From an uncultured Schlesneria sp. (GTDB taxonomy: Bacteria > Planctomycetota > Planctomycetia > Planctomycetales > Planctomycetaceae), in contig CAILLA010000144.1 of NCBI GenBank assembly GCA_903834925.1, positions 1-64,000 of the forward strand: a stretch of DNA of 64,000 nt, written 5' to 3'. Positions 17,474 to 26,703 of this stretch are shown piece by piece. The translations under genes and the position numbers were made by a program. The notes under the pieces are model-generated. The model made no database searches. It was not told the DNA's origin and saw only the letters and a list, made by a program, of their open reading frames with translations. The stretch's first letter is position 1, and the number at the start of each line of letters is the position of its first letter.

Positions 17474-18922
17474 ATGAAACCATTGGATATTTTACGTCAA
17501 CATTTTGGCTACGATTCGTTCCGCCCGCCTCAGGAAGCGGTGATCCAGCGCGTGCTGAGTGGTCAACATGCGCTGGTGATTATGCCGACAGGCGGTGGCA
17601 AATCGCTCTGTTATCAGATCCCCGCTCTGATGCCGATTGAGGATACAGCGACCACTGACGGCAAGACCCCGTTGACGCTCGTTCTCTCGCCGTTGATCGC
17701 ACTTATGAAAGACCAGGTCGATGCGCTTCGAGCAAGGGGGATCTCGGCCACATTCATCAATTCGTCGTTAAGTCGGCACGATCGAGAAAAGCGGTATGCA
17801 GCAGTCTCAGGTGGCGAATATCAGTTGCTTTACGTCACCCCCGAAAGATTTCGAAAGCCGGAATTCACCAGTGCGATTTCCCAACGCACGATTCGATTGC
17901 TGGCGGTCGATGAAGCACACTGTATCAGCGAATGGGGCCACGACTTCCGTCCCGATTACACTCGATTAACAGAATTCCGCCGACTGATTGGCGAACCAAC
18001 GACGATTGCGCTCACCGCCACGGCAACGCCCGACGTGCAGCGTGACATCGTCCGACAACTGGGACTGGAACCGACTCAGGTCAAGACGTTTCATTCCGGA
18101 ATCGACCGGCCCAATCTGGAACTTACGGTCGATGAAGTTTGGGGTGATGACGAGAAACTGGCCAGAATCATCGCCATCAACAAATCGTATCCGGCGACCT
18201 CAGGCAGCGGCATCGTCTATTTCACATTGATCCGCACGCTGGAGCGCTTCAGCGAACGATTAAGGGCTCAGCGCATTCCGCACGTCTGCTACCACGGCGA
18301 TCTGGAACGAAACGAACGCCGATGGATTCAGAATGAGTTCATGCAGGGGCGTTGTCCACTTGTGCTAGCAACCCCCGCCTTCGGGATGGGTATTGATAAG
18401 AACGATATCCGCTACGTAATTCACGCCGAGATCCCCGGCTCGATGGAAGCCTGGTATCAGGAGATTGGCCGAGCAGGCCGCGACGGAAAACATTCAAATT
18501 GCGTTTTACTTTACGAAGAATCAGACCTGCTGACTCAGATGGAATTCCTGCGATGGAGTAACCCCGACGCCGAGTTCTACCAGCGGGTGTACGACTTACT
18601 CGTCCACAACCGCGAACAGGTTGATGCGTTTGGCCTGGAATGGATGCGTGAGAAATTACACGCTAAACAAAAGCACGATCATCGTCTGGAAACCGTGCTC
18701 GGCATGTTAGAACGATACGGTGTGATCGAGGGAACCTGGGAACCGATGCGGCTGACTGTCCTGAGCGATCTGGCACCAGAACTCTGCGATCAAGATCGAC
18801 TCAACGCCAAATTGCGGCGGGACCAACAAAAGCTTTTAGCCCTCGTTCAATTCATCCGTCACGACGGGGACAAAAAAGACTACATCCAGGATTACTTCGG
18901 AATCGCGGATTCCGAGCTTTGA
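17474..18922 (+). CDS. recQ: RecQ-type DNA helicase, short form
   Basis: A 482-residue RecQ-family ATP-dependent 3'-5' DNA helicase. Motif 0 (FGYDSFRPPQEAVI, residues 11-24), Walker A (MPTGGGKSLCYQIPAL, 37-52), Walker B (LAVDEAHCISEWGHDFRPDY, about 137-156), motif III (ALTATAT) and motif VI (QEIGRAGRDG, about 325) are all present. The protein stops right where the RecQ zinc-binding region normally begins: the expected first Cys before the DYFG box is replaced by Asp (KKDYIQDYFG) and no CxxC follows, and there is no HRDC domain. It is therefore either a naturally reduced RecQ or has lost its C-terminus. No disrupted continuation was noticed in the bases that follow. Helicase function is plausible; its role in repair is by family. 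Confidence 0.9.
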   Translation: MKPLDILRQHFGYDSFRPPQEAVIQRVLSGQHALVIMPTGGGKSLCYQIPALMPIEDTATTDGKTPLTLVLSPLIALMKDQVDALRARGISATFINSSLSRHDREKRYAAVSGGEYQLLYVTPERFRKPEFTSAISQRTIRLLAVDEAHCISEWGHDFRPDYTRLTEFRRLIGEPTTIALTATATPDVQRDIVRQLGLEPTQVKTFHSGIDRPNLELTVDEVWGDDEKLARIIAINKSYPATSGSGIVYFTLIRTLERFSERLRAQRIPHVCYHGDLERNERRWIQNEFMQGRCPLVLATPAFGMGIDKNDIRYVIHAEIPGSMEAWYQEIGRAGRDGKHSNCVLLYEESDLLTQMEFLRWSNPDAEFYQRVYDLLVHNREQVDAFGLEWMREKLHAKQKHDHRLETVLGMLERYGVIEGTWEPMRLTVLSDLAPELCDQDRLNAKLRRDQQKLLALVQFIRHDGDKKDYIQDYFGIADSEL

Positions 18923-19247
18923 ATCAATGACATTCAAAAGAGTTCAGCCATAGATTCACACAGAACCACAAAGAATAAAGAGGAATAAATCCCGATAGAA
19001 ATACCAGAAATGCTCCTTTGCCTGCATTCTCCTTTTTTGCCTTTATTTGTGTGCATCTATGCTCTCACGTCGAGCGTCGTGACGTGCAGTGTCGCCAGGA
19101 TTATCACTTTCAAAATAACGATCAAACGGCGGAGACTTCAACCTGATTGACCTCTTCAATCGATCAGACTACTCTCGAATATCGTCATTAAAACAGCGAT
19201 CCAGGCTTCAAGTCGCGACGGCTTTGAATCCGAATCAAACCGGGAGA
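18923..19247. other. Intergenic gap
   Basis: A 325-bp region between recQ and the WD40 gene. It includes an A-rich stretch near 18950-18990 (CACAAAGAATAAAGAGGAATAAA) and a T-rich stretch near 19025-19050, but no clear hairpin, repeat copy or gene. It should contain the promoter of the WD40 lipoprotein gene. Confidence 0.45.
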
Positions 19248-20406
19248 ATGAAATTGCCTGCAAGACATCAGTCCGAGTATGATCGTTGGTTGATGACAAT
19301 CGGTATCGCCTTTCTCATGGGATGCGGGTCGACCGAACAGCCTGCTGCAACGAACGCGACGACATCCAAAATCACATCGGCAACGAAGACAACAGAAATC
19401 CTCATGCCGACTTCCGCCAACTGGACTTCGGAAGTTCATCAGGACCCTCCGCCACTTCCGGTAGACAAGCCATCGCAGAATTCGGATTCGCCCCGACGCC
19501 TTGCGACATTTTCTGGACCGAGCAATGGGTTTGCAGATGTCGCAATGATCGACCAGGGTCAACAACTGGTCCTGCCGATTCGACGAACCAATGTTGTCAA
19601 GGTTTGGGATACTGTGACGGGTCGTGAAGCAGGGATCATCCAGGCCGACCCTGGAATGGTTTTCAGAGCCCTCGTGTCCGATGACGGGTCGCTGGTCGCC
19701 ATTGGAATGAACAATAAAACGATTGAACTTTGGGATCTTGTGTCTCGTCGCAGGAATGCGATCCTCAAAGGACAACACCAGCGAGGTCGTCGACGAACTG
19801 GCATTCAATCGTGACGGAACATTACTGGCGTCGGCTGGCATGGACAATATGGTCAAACTGTGGTCCGTTAAGGAAGGGAAGGAAATCCGCACCTTAAGCC
19901 GTGACGCAGGACACGTGATAGAACTGGCATTCAACCACGACGGCACGACCCTGGCATCGGCAACGTTTGATGGCGAAGTCGTCATGTGGAATCCGGGCTC
20001 GGGGAAAGAGACAAGGCGTTTTGAAGTTGATTGTGATCGCCTTTATTGCTTTGCTTTTGTGGGCACAACGAATCTGATCGCGGTCGGCGACTCAGAAGGC
20101 ATATTGTCGATTTGGGATACGGATTCGGGCGAAGAACTTATCTCCGTCGATGCGCACAACGGAATTCTTTTTTCGATTGCTGTACGTAGCGACGGCAAGT
20201 TGCTCGCCACCTGTGGTAAGGATCAGTCTGTCAAACTTTGGGATGTTGCGAATCTACGTGAAGTCGCAACATTGGAAGGCCATAGTGAATCCGTTATCGG
20301 CGTGCAGATTTCCAAAGACGGGGAACGTCTCGCATCCCAAGGTGGTGGCGATAAAAACGAAGTAATGTTGTGGCAAATTCCATTTGATACACTTCTTGCT
20401 AAGTAA
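19248..20406 (+). pseudogene. WD40-repeat lipoprotein, frameshifted by one base
   Basis: Two adjacent frames together encode one WD40 protein of about 385 residues. The first frame opens with a lipoprotein-like signal (MTIGIAFLMGCGS; lipobox L-M-G-C), preceded by a GGGAG motif; a TTG at 19224 is an alternative start. It then carries WD repeats ending VVKVWDT and IELWDLV before running into QHQRGRRRTGIQS and a stop. The second frame carries on with ELAFNRDGTLLASAGMDNMVKLWS and at least four more repeats to 20406. Removing one A from the AA at 19774-19775 rejoins the frames and restores a textbook repeat boundary, LKGHTSEVVDELAFNRDG. So the lesion is one extra A. It could be a true mutation or a sequencing error. 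The intact protein would be a surface-tethered beta-propeller of unknown role. Confidence 0.85.
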
Positions 20407-20703
20407 CTTTGTGGTGAACGCCCACGCGGGAGCTCAATCGAGGTATGGGGCGACAGAATTTGTTTTCGAAGCCATCCCTATCAACTTGTCACTACGTCAA
20501 GCGAAACGTATTGCGAGCCAATCTCGTGGAACGGTCGAAAGATTCGAAATCATCAACTCTATGGCGAGGAGACTTCGCCACGCCGAACTAGCGGGCCTGA
20601 TTGGCCGTTGCCTTGCCCTTGCCTTGGCCCGAGAAATCAAACTGGTAAGGACTCATTGACAGCAATTTTTCAATTACGTTGGGTCGCGAAAGACACGTCG
20701 TAC

Positions 20704-22743
20704 TCATTTGAAAAATATTCGTCCCAAGTCGTCTTGCTTGTTTAAAAACTGCCAGTTTTCGTCAAATAGACCAGCGAAGATGACCTCATAAGCAGACGGG
20801 TCATCGGTTGTCGGCGTTGGCTTGATCATGGCCCAGTCTCCCAAACGGGGATAGAGCAGCGCGTTGGTTCCCTTTAAATCCGATTCGCGAAACGTGTGGC
20901 CGCTGTTGAGGACGATATAGTGCCTTGGATCAGCCGGATTGGGGTAGATCATCACCGGGATATGTGTCGTCGAATCGTATTCAACGCCGTTCATCACAAT
21001 CGACTTGTTCGTCCATTTGATCGGTAGTTTTGGCAGAATTTCCGCGATCAATGGATTGCTCTGCGGGTCGCCGAACAAAACCAGGTTCTGGCCTTTAAGA
21101 GTATTGCTGGCCGCCGCAGGCTGAACCGGCAGTGTCCCTCGAAAATATTTGTCCCAGACATGGGCGAACTGGTCCACAGCGGCTGATGCAAAGTCGTCCG
21201 TCGCTGCGAAAAAACCTTTGCCTGCTGGCTTGATCACAACGAACTTCGAGGTGAAGGCGTCATCGATCGGTCCTTGAAGTCCCGCGTGCTTCTCGGGCTT
21301 CTCCTCCAGTCGCTTGTTGAGTTCATGTAGATTGTCGAGCAGAACCCATTTTTCGCCGACCCTTTCAAGCTGGACAAAGTTGGCATTGCCGTGACTGACG
21401 TCTTTTGTCTCAATCCGTTGACCGTCAATCGTTACATGCAGAGGAGCCTTTTTTTGTGGATCTAACGCGAGACTGATCCGCCGCACATTCTTCGTCGTCA
21501 AAACAAAAATATTTCCCTTGCGAGTCCCGTCCACCACAGCACGCTCATACGTGGTGCGCAAGGCGTCGATCTGGACCCAGTCGCAACGGCCGTACCTGGG
21601 GGTGTAAGTGACGAATCGCACTCGTTCCGCAGTGGATCGGCCAGCGTCCGCGTATTGTCGATACGCAGTCTCCGCTTTTTCCTGCCACTCTTTTGGCATC
21701 TGATGCTCGAGTCCCGGTGCGATGAGGTGCGTAAACCTGAGCGGCTCTTTGAAATCGCTTAGCACGTACTCGATGTTTGTCGCGGCTTTTTTTTGCGGGT
21801 CTTTCTCTCCGCTATACGCGACAACGGGGACGTTAAACGCGTTTTCTGAATAGTCAACCGCATCATAAATATGCAGACACTTTTCGACGTAATCGGGCAA
21901 TTGCTTTGGCAGGTTGCCGACGTATCCGCGAGTGATAGTAAAGCCGGCGCCTGGACCAAGCACGCAAAACCGGTCGGGGTGGTGCAGGCCGATATGCCAC
22001 GTCCCGGCTCCTCCCATCGAGAACCCGCGCAGGACAACCCGGTTGGGATTGATCGGCCCCGCTCCATGCTGAATGGCTTCGAAGACATCGGCTTCACCTG
22101 CCCAGCGGTAGGCATTGTTTCCGCGACCGTAGACTTCTAACTGAACATAGCCCAGATCCTTCGGCGCATCACCGGAGTGTGTGGCAATGAACTTGGCTTC
22201 GGTTAACGACGAGTCACGACCATGAAGCACCACATCCAGCCGCCAATCCTTCTTCGTGTGATAGTCGTGAGGCAGCAGTACGGCATACGGCTGTATCGAA
22301 CCATCCACCGAAGAACGATAGGCCCTGACAACCCATTTCCCAGGATCGTTCGCCCACACGGACTGGCCGCCCTCCGCCTGTTTGGCTCGGGCCAGCCCTT
22401 GGTCGAGCGTGGTCAGAGCCCACTTGCCGCTGGCCGCTGCATACCATTCCGAAAAGCGGACAATGTTTTCGGCCCCCTTCAAGTATACTTCCACTTCGAC
22501 CAAGACGTCGTCAGGAATCTTTCTTTGCTTCAGTTCGCTGATGGCCTGTCTTAGTTCCTCCGTCTTCTCGGAAATCCGTTTCAGAGTGGCGTCATCCGGC
22601 ATTTGAATGTTTGGCGGATCATAATTGGGTTGCGTTCGCTGCTCCGCCTTATTGCCGGGGCCAGGGGGAACGGCAGTTTGGGCGAACCCATTATGGGTCG
22701 TGCCGCTGATCAATAACAAACAGAGTAAGAGAAATGGTCGCAT
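20704..22743 (-). CDS. Secreted alpha/beta-hydrolase, prolyl-oligopeptidase-like
   Basis: A 679-residue protein with a signal peptide (MRPFLLLCLLLISGTTHNGFAQ). The central part is an alpha/beta-hydrolase: LRGFSMGGAGTWHIGLHHPDRF (about residues 238-259) carries the GxSxG nucleophile as GFSMGG, and VVAYSGEKDPQKKA (about 308) and the APGLEHQMP segment (about 344) fit the Asp/His positions of esterases and S9-type peptidases. An N-terminal helical region (KRISEKTEELRQAISELKQRK) and a C-terminal beta-rich part of about 290 residues with an ELPKLP..WTNKSIVMNGV segment are appended. Both flanks are common in planctomycete secreted hydrolases whose substrate is unknown. It follows the DUF1080 gene by 21 bp on the minus strand, so they form an operon. 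Confidence 0.82.
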   Translation of the reverse strand: MRPFLLLCLLLISGTTHNGFAQTAVPPGPGNKAEQRTQPNYDPPNIQMPDDATLKRISEKTEELRQAISELKQRKIPDDVLVEVEVYLKGAENIVRFSEWYAAASGKWALTTLDQGLARAKQAEGGQSVWANDPGKWVVRAYRSSVDGSIQPYAVLLPHDYHTKKDWRLDVVLHGRDSSLTEAKFIATHSGDAPKDLGYVQLEVYGRGNNAYRWAGEADVFEAIQHGAGPINPNRVVLRGFSMGGAGTWHIGLHHPDRFCVLGPGAGFTITRGYVGNLPKQLPDYVEKCLHIYDAVDYSENAFNVPVVAYSGEKDPQKKAATNIEYVLSDFKEPLRFTHLIAPGLEHQMPKEWQEKAETAYRQYADAGRSTAERVRFVTYTPRYGRCDWVQIDALRTTYERAVVDGTRKGNIFVLTTKNVRRISLALDPQKKAPLHVTIDGQRIETKDVSHGNANFVQLERVGEKWVLLDNLHELNKRLEEKPEKHAGLQGPIDDAFTSKFVVIKPAGKGFFAATDDFASAAVDQFAHVWDKYFRGTLPVQPAAASNTLKGQNLVLFGDPQSNPLIAEILPKLPIKWTNKSIVMNGVEYDSTTHIPVMIYPNPADPRHYIVLNSGHTFRESDLKGTNALLYPRLGDWAMIKPTPTTDDPSAYEVIFAGLFDENWQFLNKQDDLGRIFFK

Positions 22744-22764
22744 GGCGAGCTTTCTGTTGATTTA

Positions 22765-23754
22765 CTACCTTTCTTCAACCCAGATATTTCGAAAACGAAT
22801 CGGGTTGCCGTGGTCCTGCAAATAGATTGGACCCGGTTCCGGTCCTTCAGCGACGGGGGCTGCCGTGGTTGCTTTTGGTAACGCAACGTTGTCATGAATC
22901 ACGACGCCATTGTGTTTGACGGTAATCCGGGCGTCGGCAGTTTTCTTTCCGCTTGCGTCGTACTTCGCCGCCGTGAAATCAATGTCATACGTCTGCCACG
23001 CGAGTGGGGGAAAGCACATGTTGACGTCTGGCTTCTTGATGGAATAGACCCCGCCACATTCATTGTTTTCGCCCGTCAGGCCAAATGAATCGAGGATCTG
23101 AACTTCGTATCGACCCTGCGCGTAACAACCGCTGTTCGCTCGCCCCTGACCTCGTTCGTTGGGCATGTACGACAGCATGAATTCGAGATGCATGGAATAG
23201 TTCTGGAACTTCTGCTTGCTGGTGACCCCTTGCACAAGCAAGTCACCATCTAGTTTGCCTCCTACAAAATTGTCGGCTGATTTCCCGTCGAACAATACGA
23301 CGGAACCTGTGGGGGGCTTGTCACCTAACGTCGAACTCTTCCGAGTCACCTTTTTACACTCGCCGATCAAACCACCCGCGTTGTCACGAATAGTGATCAC
23401 GCCGTCCTGAACGCTGACATCCGCTTCGGTTGTTAATTCCAGCTTGCCACCTTTTAACAACCCTTCACTGCGAACCGGATCGAGGCCGTTCCAACCATCG
23501 CCCGGCAGACCGCCAAAATACCCGACACCAAGAAATCGATTGCCCCCTTGAGCGACCAGTTGAATGCCAAGTTTTACAGTGTTTCCATCACGGATGATCT
23601 CTCCCACATATTCACCTTGAATCGCGAAGTCGGCATCTGCCTTCTGCGGATCAAGCACTGCTTTTTCTTGTGCCAAGGCAATCGGGGCTCCAGCCGCGAA
23701 AACAGACACCATCAGACAGCAGGTCAACGGGAACATTAGAGTCCAACGCATCAT
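22765..23754 (-). CDS. DUF1080 (3-keto-disaccharide hydrolase-like) protein
   Basis: A 329-residue exported protein. I start it at 23754 (MMRWTLMFPLTCC), where GGGAG stands 5 bases upstream and a Sec signal ending in ALAQ follows; the frame is open up to 23868 but the extra part overlaps the glcE 3' end. The C-terminal domain (about residues 145-329) is DUF1080, a concanavalin-like beta-sandwich: VVLFDGKSADNFVGGKLDGD, NSGCYAQGRYEVQILDS and PIRFRNIWVEER are signature stretches. Family members include enzymes that hydrolyse 3-keto-glycosides and others of unknown activity. The N-terminal domain (GEYVGEI..GNRFLGVGYFGGLPGDGW) is a separate unit often joined to it in planctomycetes. It precedes the hydrolase gene in an apparent operon. 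Confidence 0.88.
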   Translation of the reverse strand: MMRWTLMFPLTCCLMVSVFAAGAPIALAQEKAVLDPQKADADFAIQGEYVGEIIRDGNTVKLGIQLVAQGGNRFLGVGYFGGLPGDGWNGLDPVRSEGLLKGGKLELTTEADVSVQDGVITIRDNAGGLIGECKKVTRKSSTLGDKPPTGSVVLFDGKSADNFVGGKLDGDLLVQGVTSKQKFQNYSMHLEFMLSYMPNERGQGRANSGCYAQGRYEVQILDSFGLTGENNECGGVYSIKKPDVNMCFPPLAWQTYDIDFTAAKYDASGKKTADARITVKHNGVVIHDNVALPKATTAAPVAEGPEPGPIYLQDHGNPIRFRNIWVEER

Positions 23755-23842
23755 AAAAACTCCCAAGGTGAAGTGAGGGAACGTCATCGGAATTGATCGA
23801 AACGATACGGAAGCGGAATTGTGTAATGCAACGAGCCGAGTT

Positions 23843-25093
23843 TCAACCAGAAACAGCTGCATCAACAAATCGACCGGGATTCAAGAGGCCTTGAGGATCG
23901 AGTTGCTGTTTGAGTTTTTGCATCAATCCCCAGCTTGGCTCGGGATCGCCGCACATCGGCATCTGCGATTTCCATTCGGGATCGCAATGGAGAACGACCA
24001 GGTTTCCGCGAGCTGATCGAGCGAACTTCCGAAGCTCGTTGAGAATGGCGGTTGTCGTCTCGATCGATGCCGCTTCGTCCGGCAACTGACCAATGACAAT
24101 TCCATTCCCCGCATGAACCTGAATAGCAACTCCTAATCGGGTTGCCAGGCTGGCAAATTCCATACTGCGTGATGGCAACAGATTTACCTGAAACGTCAGC
24201 GGATCATCGGCACACGTGGGGAATTCGGTCAATTCTTCCCACAAGCGATTCGCATCGGTTCCGGAAATTCGTTCTTCCGACAGCACCCCACACGGTGTCA
24301 ATTCGCGGCGAAGACTTTCCATCTGCCAATCAACTTCGCGAACGGAACCTTCGACACCGACGCACAAGACCAACTCGTTGGCATGAATATGAGTTCGAGC
24401 GGCAGTTCCGATCAGCTTCGCCGCCGGTGCGTTCAGAACGTCAATCGCCACAGGACGCGATTCCGATTTCAATAATCGCTGAAGCGCCAGCTCGATCTGT
24501 TCGAACGAGGAAAAACCGAACCAGACAAGTGATGACGTTTCAGGGAGTGGCCTGAGCTTCAGCGTGATTTGAGTCACGATCCCCAAAGTTCCCCGCGAAC
24601 CGACCAGCAGTTTACAGATATCGTAGCCTGCGACGTTCTTAACAACGCGCCCACCCGCTTTAAACAGTTGCCCTGCCGCATCGACAGCCGAGATTCCAAT
24701 GACGTAGTCACGAAATGTTCCGTGGCCGAATCGTCGCGAACCACTGGTGTTGGTCGCTACGGCCCCGCCTAAGGTCGCTCGTCCGGGCTGAGCGATATCG
24801 ATCGGCAAACGCTGACGTTCTTTGGCCAGTTGAACTTGCAGGTCCGCGATTCTCATCCCCGCTTCAACCGTGATCGTCATGTCGCGGGCGGGATAATCAA
24901 TCACCCGAGTCAGTTCCGAAAGTGACACAATGACGTCGGCCTGAGCAGCAGATCCATAATGGAGCGCGGTTCGACCACCCACAGGACAAATCGTCTGCTT
25001 CGGTCCCGCCAGATTTTCGGCCATGAATCGAGCCAATTCCGACTGTGTCGCAGGAACAAATTCGGCCGGAGTTGCGATTGCTGTCATTTCCAC
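23843..25093 (-). CDS. glcE: Glycolate oxidase GlcE-like FAD subunit
   Basis: A 416-residue protein of the FAD-linked oxidase family (PCMH-type FAD domain). The N-terminal FAD-binding part has ICPVGGRTALHYGS (about residues 35-48), TVEAGMRIADLQ (about 75-86), GRATLGGAVATNTSGSRRFGHG (about 104-125, the diphosphate loop) and GGRVVKNVAGYDICKLLVGSRGTLGIVT (about 147-174). The KNVAGYD stretch is typical of GlcE, and the C-terminal region is short, as in GlcE rather than GlcD. GlcE works with GlcD and the iron-sulphur subunit GlcF to oxidise glycolate to glyoxylate at the membrane. The glcD and glcF genes are not in this neighbourhood, so the partners must lie elsewhere. A half copy of repeat family A lies in its upstream region. 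Confidence 0.87.
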   Translation of the reverse strand: MEMTAIATPAEFVPATQSELARFMAENLAGPKQTICPVGGRTALHYGSAAQADVIVSLSELTRVIDYPARDMTITVEAGMRIADLQVQLAKERQRLPIDIAQPGRATLGGAVATNTSGSRRFGHGTFRDYVIGISAVDAAGQLFKAGGRVVKNVAGYDICKLLVGSRGTLGIVTQITLKLRPLPETSSLVWFGFSSFEQIELALQRLLKSESRPVAIDVLNAPAAKLIGTAARTHIHANELVLCVGVEGSVREVDWQMESLRRELTPCGVLSEERISGTDANRLWEELTEFPTCADDPLTFQVNLLPSRSMEFASLATRLGVAIQVHAGNGIVIGQLPDEAASIETTTAILNELRKFARSARGNLVVLHCDPEWKSQMPMCGDPEPSWGLMQKLKQQLDPQGLLNPGRFVDAAVSG

Positions 25094-25394
25094 AAGGACT
25101 CAAAAAGTTTTCGAAGCGTGCCCAGTCGGAAAGGAGCATAAAGTCGCCCGCGTCGAAATGAAAGCAGTACAAAGAATCGCGCGTTGTCAAACGTCGAAAT
25201 CAAAATCCTGTGCCACCGCTTTGGAGTCTTCGTAAAAGCAGTGGCTTCTCTTTCTGCAATCAACGATCCATGACGCCTCGGGCTTGTCACGGCTGCCGGT
25301 TGACTCGCTTCTCTACGAGGCGCGGTTAAACTTCCCAGCTTGGAAAAGGGATCTGACGATAAACGTCAAAATTCGTGGAATCACGGAGGAACTC
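25094..25394. other. Intergenic gap upstream of glcE and truD
   Basis: A 301-bp divergent region. A half copy of repeat family A is at 25211-25250 and a strong Shine-Dalgarno sequence (GGAGGA, 25385-25390) precedes the 48-codon gene. No other feature is seen. The plus-strand frame that extends the small gene upstream to 25284 lacks similarity and is not used. Confidence 0.5.
25211..25250 (+). repeat. Repeat family A, half copy
   Basis: A single hairpin of the family A type: TGCCAC, a 10-base stem CCACCGCTTT, loop GGAGTCTTCGTA, and the partner AAAGCAGTGG, with one C.A mismatch. The loop has the same GGAGTCTTCG core as the 36.6-kb copy, while the stem resembles the 40.4-kb copy. The second hairpin and the GTGGCA end are absent, so it is a truncated or degenerate copy. 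Confidence 0.7.
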
Positions 25395-25541
25395 ATGAGC
25401 GAATATCAATACGTCGGCTTCCGAGCGATTGAAAAACCTGTCAGCGAAGAAAACCTGGAGTACATGCACAAGCAGTCTTCCAGGGCGGAAATCACCCCCT
25501 GGTCATTCGGCAATGAATACCACATCAATTTGGACCTATAA
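25395..25541 (+). pseudogene. 48-codon N-terminal remnant of a larger protein
   Basis: A short gene starting at ATG 25395 with an excellent Shine-Dalgarno GGAGGA four bases upstream. Its product, of the form MSEYQYVGFRAIEKPVSEEN...EITPWSFGNEYH, resembles what I remember as the conserved N-terminus of a family of much longer bacterial proteins, in which the sequence continues after the NEYH motif. Here it ends a few residues later (INLDL, stop at 25541). So it is probably the stub of a gene that lost most of its length, retained because its strong translation signal now sits 2 bp before the truD start and may couple to it. A genuine microprotein is the alternative. The family match is from memory and could not be checked. 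Confidence 0.55.
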
Positions 25542-25543
25542 AA

Positions 25544-26599
25544 ATGTCATCCGTAGCCAAGGAACTTCCTTATTTGACGTCCGAACTGCCAGGAATTGGC
25601 GGGCTGCTCAAATGCGAGCCGGAAGATTTTATTGTTGAAGAAATTCCCGCTTATGAACCGTCGGGCGAGGGGCAGCATCTTTTCCTTTGGATTGAAAAAC
25701 GGGATTTGCCTCATGATCAAATGCTGCGACGGTTATCAAAAATTCTGGAAATCTCACAAGACGATGTGGGAACTGCCGGGATTAAAGATCGTCGGGCGGT
25801 GACAAGGCAGTATGTTTCGGTGCCGAATACCTGCGTAACTCGAGTGGAACAGCTTGAGTCAGATCAGTTGCATGTGCTTCGATCGAGTCTGCATGGGAAC
25901 AAGCTGCGAACGGGCCATTTGCGAGGAAATCGATTTACTGTGGTTGTTCGAGGGGTCTGTGATGACGCCAGCAATCGTACATCAGAAATTAACAAGGTGT
26001 TGCTTCAATCTGGCTTTCCAAATTACTACGGCGAGCAGCGGTTCGGACATGATGGAGAAACGCTGTCACTCGGACTGGATTTGCTCGCGGGAAATAAACG
26101 TCCCCAGGACATCCCTTATCAGAAGCGAAAATTTTTGCTGAGGCTGGCTGTTTCGTCTGTGCAATCGGATTTGTTCAACCAGGCACTCGCTCGCCGCCTT
26201 CAAGATGGTTTACTTCACACCGTCTTAGACGGCGATGTTATGGAGGTGATCGAATCAGGCGGGAAATTTGTTGTTGACGACATCATTCGCGATCAAGCTC
26301 GACAGGTTCAGGGAGAATTATCGGTTACCGGACCGATGTTCGGCGTGAAGATGCTCAGCCCCCGAGGTGTCCCTGCTGAACGAGAGGGTCGAATTCTTGA
26401 AGAAGCGGGTTTGAGCCTGGACGCGTTTCAGAAATTTGCCCAACTGATGTCGGGTGCCCGACGAGCTTTCGTTGTCCGCCCGGCAGAACTGAACTGCGTG
26501 CCAGTCGATACAGGAATCAAGTTCGAGTTCTCGCTTCCGAGCGGTGTCTACGCCACGATGCTATTGCGGGAGTTTCTGAAGACAGAGTTGAGCGAGTAA
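25544..26599 (+). CDS. truD: tRNA pseudouridine synthase TruD
   Basis: A 351-residue TruD-family enzyme, which in the E. coli protein turns U13 of tRNA-Glu into pseudouridine. Diagnostic stretches: an N-terminal EDFIVEEIPAYEPSGEGQHLFLWIEKRDLPHDQML (residues 28-62), then GTAGIKDRRAVTRQYVSV (about 76-93) with the catalytic Asp in KDRRA, and GNRFTVVVRG (about 130) followed by the FPNYYGEQRFGHDGE motif (about 159-173). The last part (KFEFSLPSGVYATMLLREFLK) is the usual TruD C-terminus. The start lies 2 bp after the stop of the 48-codon stub, suggesting coupling. It is cytosolic. The length is normal for the family. Confidence 0.95.
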   Translation: MSSVAKELPYLTSELPGIGGLLKCEPEDFIVEEIPAYEPSGEGQHLFLWIEKRDLPHDQMLRRLSKILEISQDDVGTAGIKDRRAVTRQYVSVPNTCVTRVEQLESDQLHVLRSSLHGNKLRTGHLRGNRFTVVVRGVCDDASNRTSEINKVLLQSGFPNYYGEQRFGHDGETLSLGLDLLAGNKRPQDIPYQKRKFLLRLAVSSVQSDLFNQALARRLQDGLLHTVLDGDVMEVIESGGKFVVDDIIRDQARQVQGELSVTGPMFGVKMLSPRGVPAEREGRILEEAGLSLDAFQKFAQLMSGARRAFVVRPAELNCVPVDTGIKFEFSLPSGVYATMLLREFLKTELSE

Positions 26600-26703
26600 T
26601 AAGCCCGGAAAACCAAGAATGCGAGACTGGCCGGATGAAATGGCTAAACAGGATTTAGTTAATTCAGCTGCTTCTTTTGAGCAGAATAACGGTCGAAACT
26701 TTT

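Noticed and set aside
19188-19985. 265-codon minus-strand frame under the WD40 gene
   Set aside because: The plus strand has clear WD repeats on both sides of the frameshift; the minus frame is a shadow.
20384-20659. 91-codon plus-strand frame after the WD40 gene
   Set aside because: Starts inside the WD40 coding region, with no similarity or ribosome-binding site.
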